Shown here in pieces: positions 13,596 through 14,102 of a stretch of DNA of 14,102 nt. Numbering within the stretch: the first letter of the stretch is position 1; each line of letters starts with the position of its first letter. A program made the position numbers and the translations under genes. Location of the stretch: positions 1 to 14,102 of the forward strand of contig DATFXF010000380.1 in assembly GCA_035258565.1 (NCBI GenBank), written 5' to 3'. The DNA comes from DATFXF01 sp035258565. Lineage in GTDB: Bacteria > Acidobacteriota > Terriglobia > Acidiferrales > UBA7541. The notes under the pieces were generated by a model, which was not told where the DNA came from, did no database searches, and saw only the letters and a program-made list of their open reading frames with translations.

Positions 13596-14102
13596 ATGAA
13601 ATTGTGCCTCGGACTCGTCTTAGTCCTCTGCTCGACTGCTCTGGGTCAAACGAAGAAGCCTGTCAACCTTTCCAGCGGCAAAGTCCTGCTTAGGCCGACC
13701 CCCGGCAGTCCCCAGACCGGAATCGGCAGCCGACCGGTTTCGGTCGCGCTTAGCCCTAAAGGTCATTACCTTGCGATCCTCGACGCGGGATACGGTGCCT
13801 GGTCAAATCACATGCACCAAGGCATCGCGGTGCTCAACTTGCGTACCAACAAGACTTCTTTCTTCCCAGACTCTCGCCTCCCTCTGCGCGCTCGCCAGAC
13901 TTACTTTCTTGGTCTTGCCTTCAGCGGCGATGGCGCGCATCTGTACGCCTCCATTGGCTCGCTCAGTGATCCCCTTGCTAGGCACGCGGGCAGCACCGGC
14001 AACGGCATCGCTGTCTATCGGTTTCACCGCGGCACCGTCACTCCCGAGCGATTCATCTACATCGCCCCGCAGCCTCTCGCCGCCGGCAAGTTTCGTGCGT
14101 CA
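13596..14102 (+). CDS. Secreted YncE-like beta-propeller protein, 5' part (3' end outside window)
   Basis: An open frame of 169 codons from ATG 13596 with no stop before the window ends. It begins with a Sec signal peptide (MKLCLGLVLVLCSTALG, likely cut before Q18), so the protein is exported. The mature part starts SGKVLLRPTPGSPQTGIGSRPVSVALSPKGHYLAILDAGY, then IAVLNLRTNKTSFFPDSRL, then FLGLAFSGDGAHLYASIG and GIAVYRF. These are propeller blades of the YVTN/YncE type, with the repeating pattern SPxGxxLxxxxxG. The opening resembles the exported YncE/phosphoesterase fusion proteins common in Acidobacteriota, where an alkaline-phosphatase-like domain follows the propeller; that second domain would lie beyond the window. 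The Shine-Dalgarno is weak (GGA about 11 bases upstream). The substrate is unknown. Confidence 0.8.
   Translation, partial: MKLCLGLVLVLCSTALGQTKKPVNLSSGKVLLRPTPGSPQTGIGSRPVSVALSPKGHYLAILDAGYGAWSNHMHQGIAVLNLRTNKTSFFPDSRLPLRARQTYFLGLAFSGDGAHLYASIGSLSDPLARHAGSTGNGIAVYRFHRGTVTPERFIYIAPQPLAAGKFRAS

Noticed and set aside
13803..14027. 74-codon minus-strand frame
   Set aside because: Antisense to the YncE-like gene, which has a signal peptide and propeller motifs.
1..14102. tRNA, rRNA, CRISPR arrays, intact insertion sequences
   Set aside because: No cloverleaf-like sequence, no regularly spaced repeats and no transposase or integrase motifs were found on either strand by reading.

Overview
The window is high-GC bacterial chromosome with compact genes on both strands. 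The gene set suggests an Acidobacteriota-type soil or sediment bacterium: a Gld-like ABC exporter operon with a DUF4340 protein, a stand-alone biotinyl carrier beside a biotin carboxylase, a parvulin lipoprotein next to rpmB, and a secreted YncE-like propeller. That placement is inference from gene content; there is no rRNA or other phylogenetic marker apart from ribosomal protein L28.

Layout: (1) bases 1-1680, plus strand: the 3' end of an acyl-CoA carboxylase biotin carboxylase, a ChrB C-terminal-domain protein, and a biotin carboxyl carrier protein that overlaps it by ATGA. Together the two carboxylase pieces look like one alpha subunit (BC-BT-BCCP) cut inside the BT linker region, with the ChrB-like gene set into the cut. 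(2) 1688-4457, minus strand: an orphan EF-Tu domain-2 beta-barrel protein, a SurA/PpiC-type lipoprotein foldase, ribosomal protein L28, and a secreted protein that keeps all the copper-ligand motifs of the PHM/DBM copper type II monooxygenase fold. (3) 4680-5117, plus strand: a small DUF1772 membrane protein divergent from the copper protein. (4) 5156-9650, minus strand: a tight four-gene operon (ATPase, ABC-2 permease, GldG-like protein, DUF4340 protein) that forms a Gld-type ABC system. (5) 10019-12676, minus strand: a cofactor-free haloperoxidase-type alpha/beta hydrolase preceded by a 14-helix DHA2 drug efflux transporter. (6) 12677-13595: a gene-poor stretch with strong inverted repeats and what looks like a frameshifted, truncated sigma-70 region 2 remnant. 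(7) From 13596 to the window end: the 5' part of a secreted beta-propeller gene that runs off the edge.

No rRNA, tRNA, CRISPR array or intact mobile element was seen. The items most worth following are the PHM-like copper protein with a hairpin in its leader, the split carboxylase with the ChrB-like insert, and the degraded sigma-factor region.
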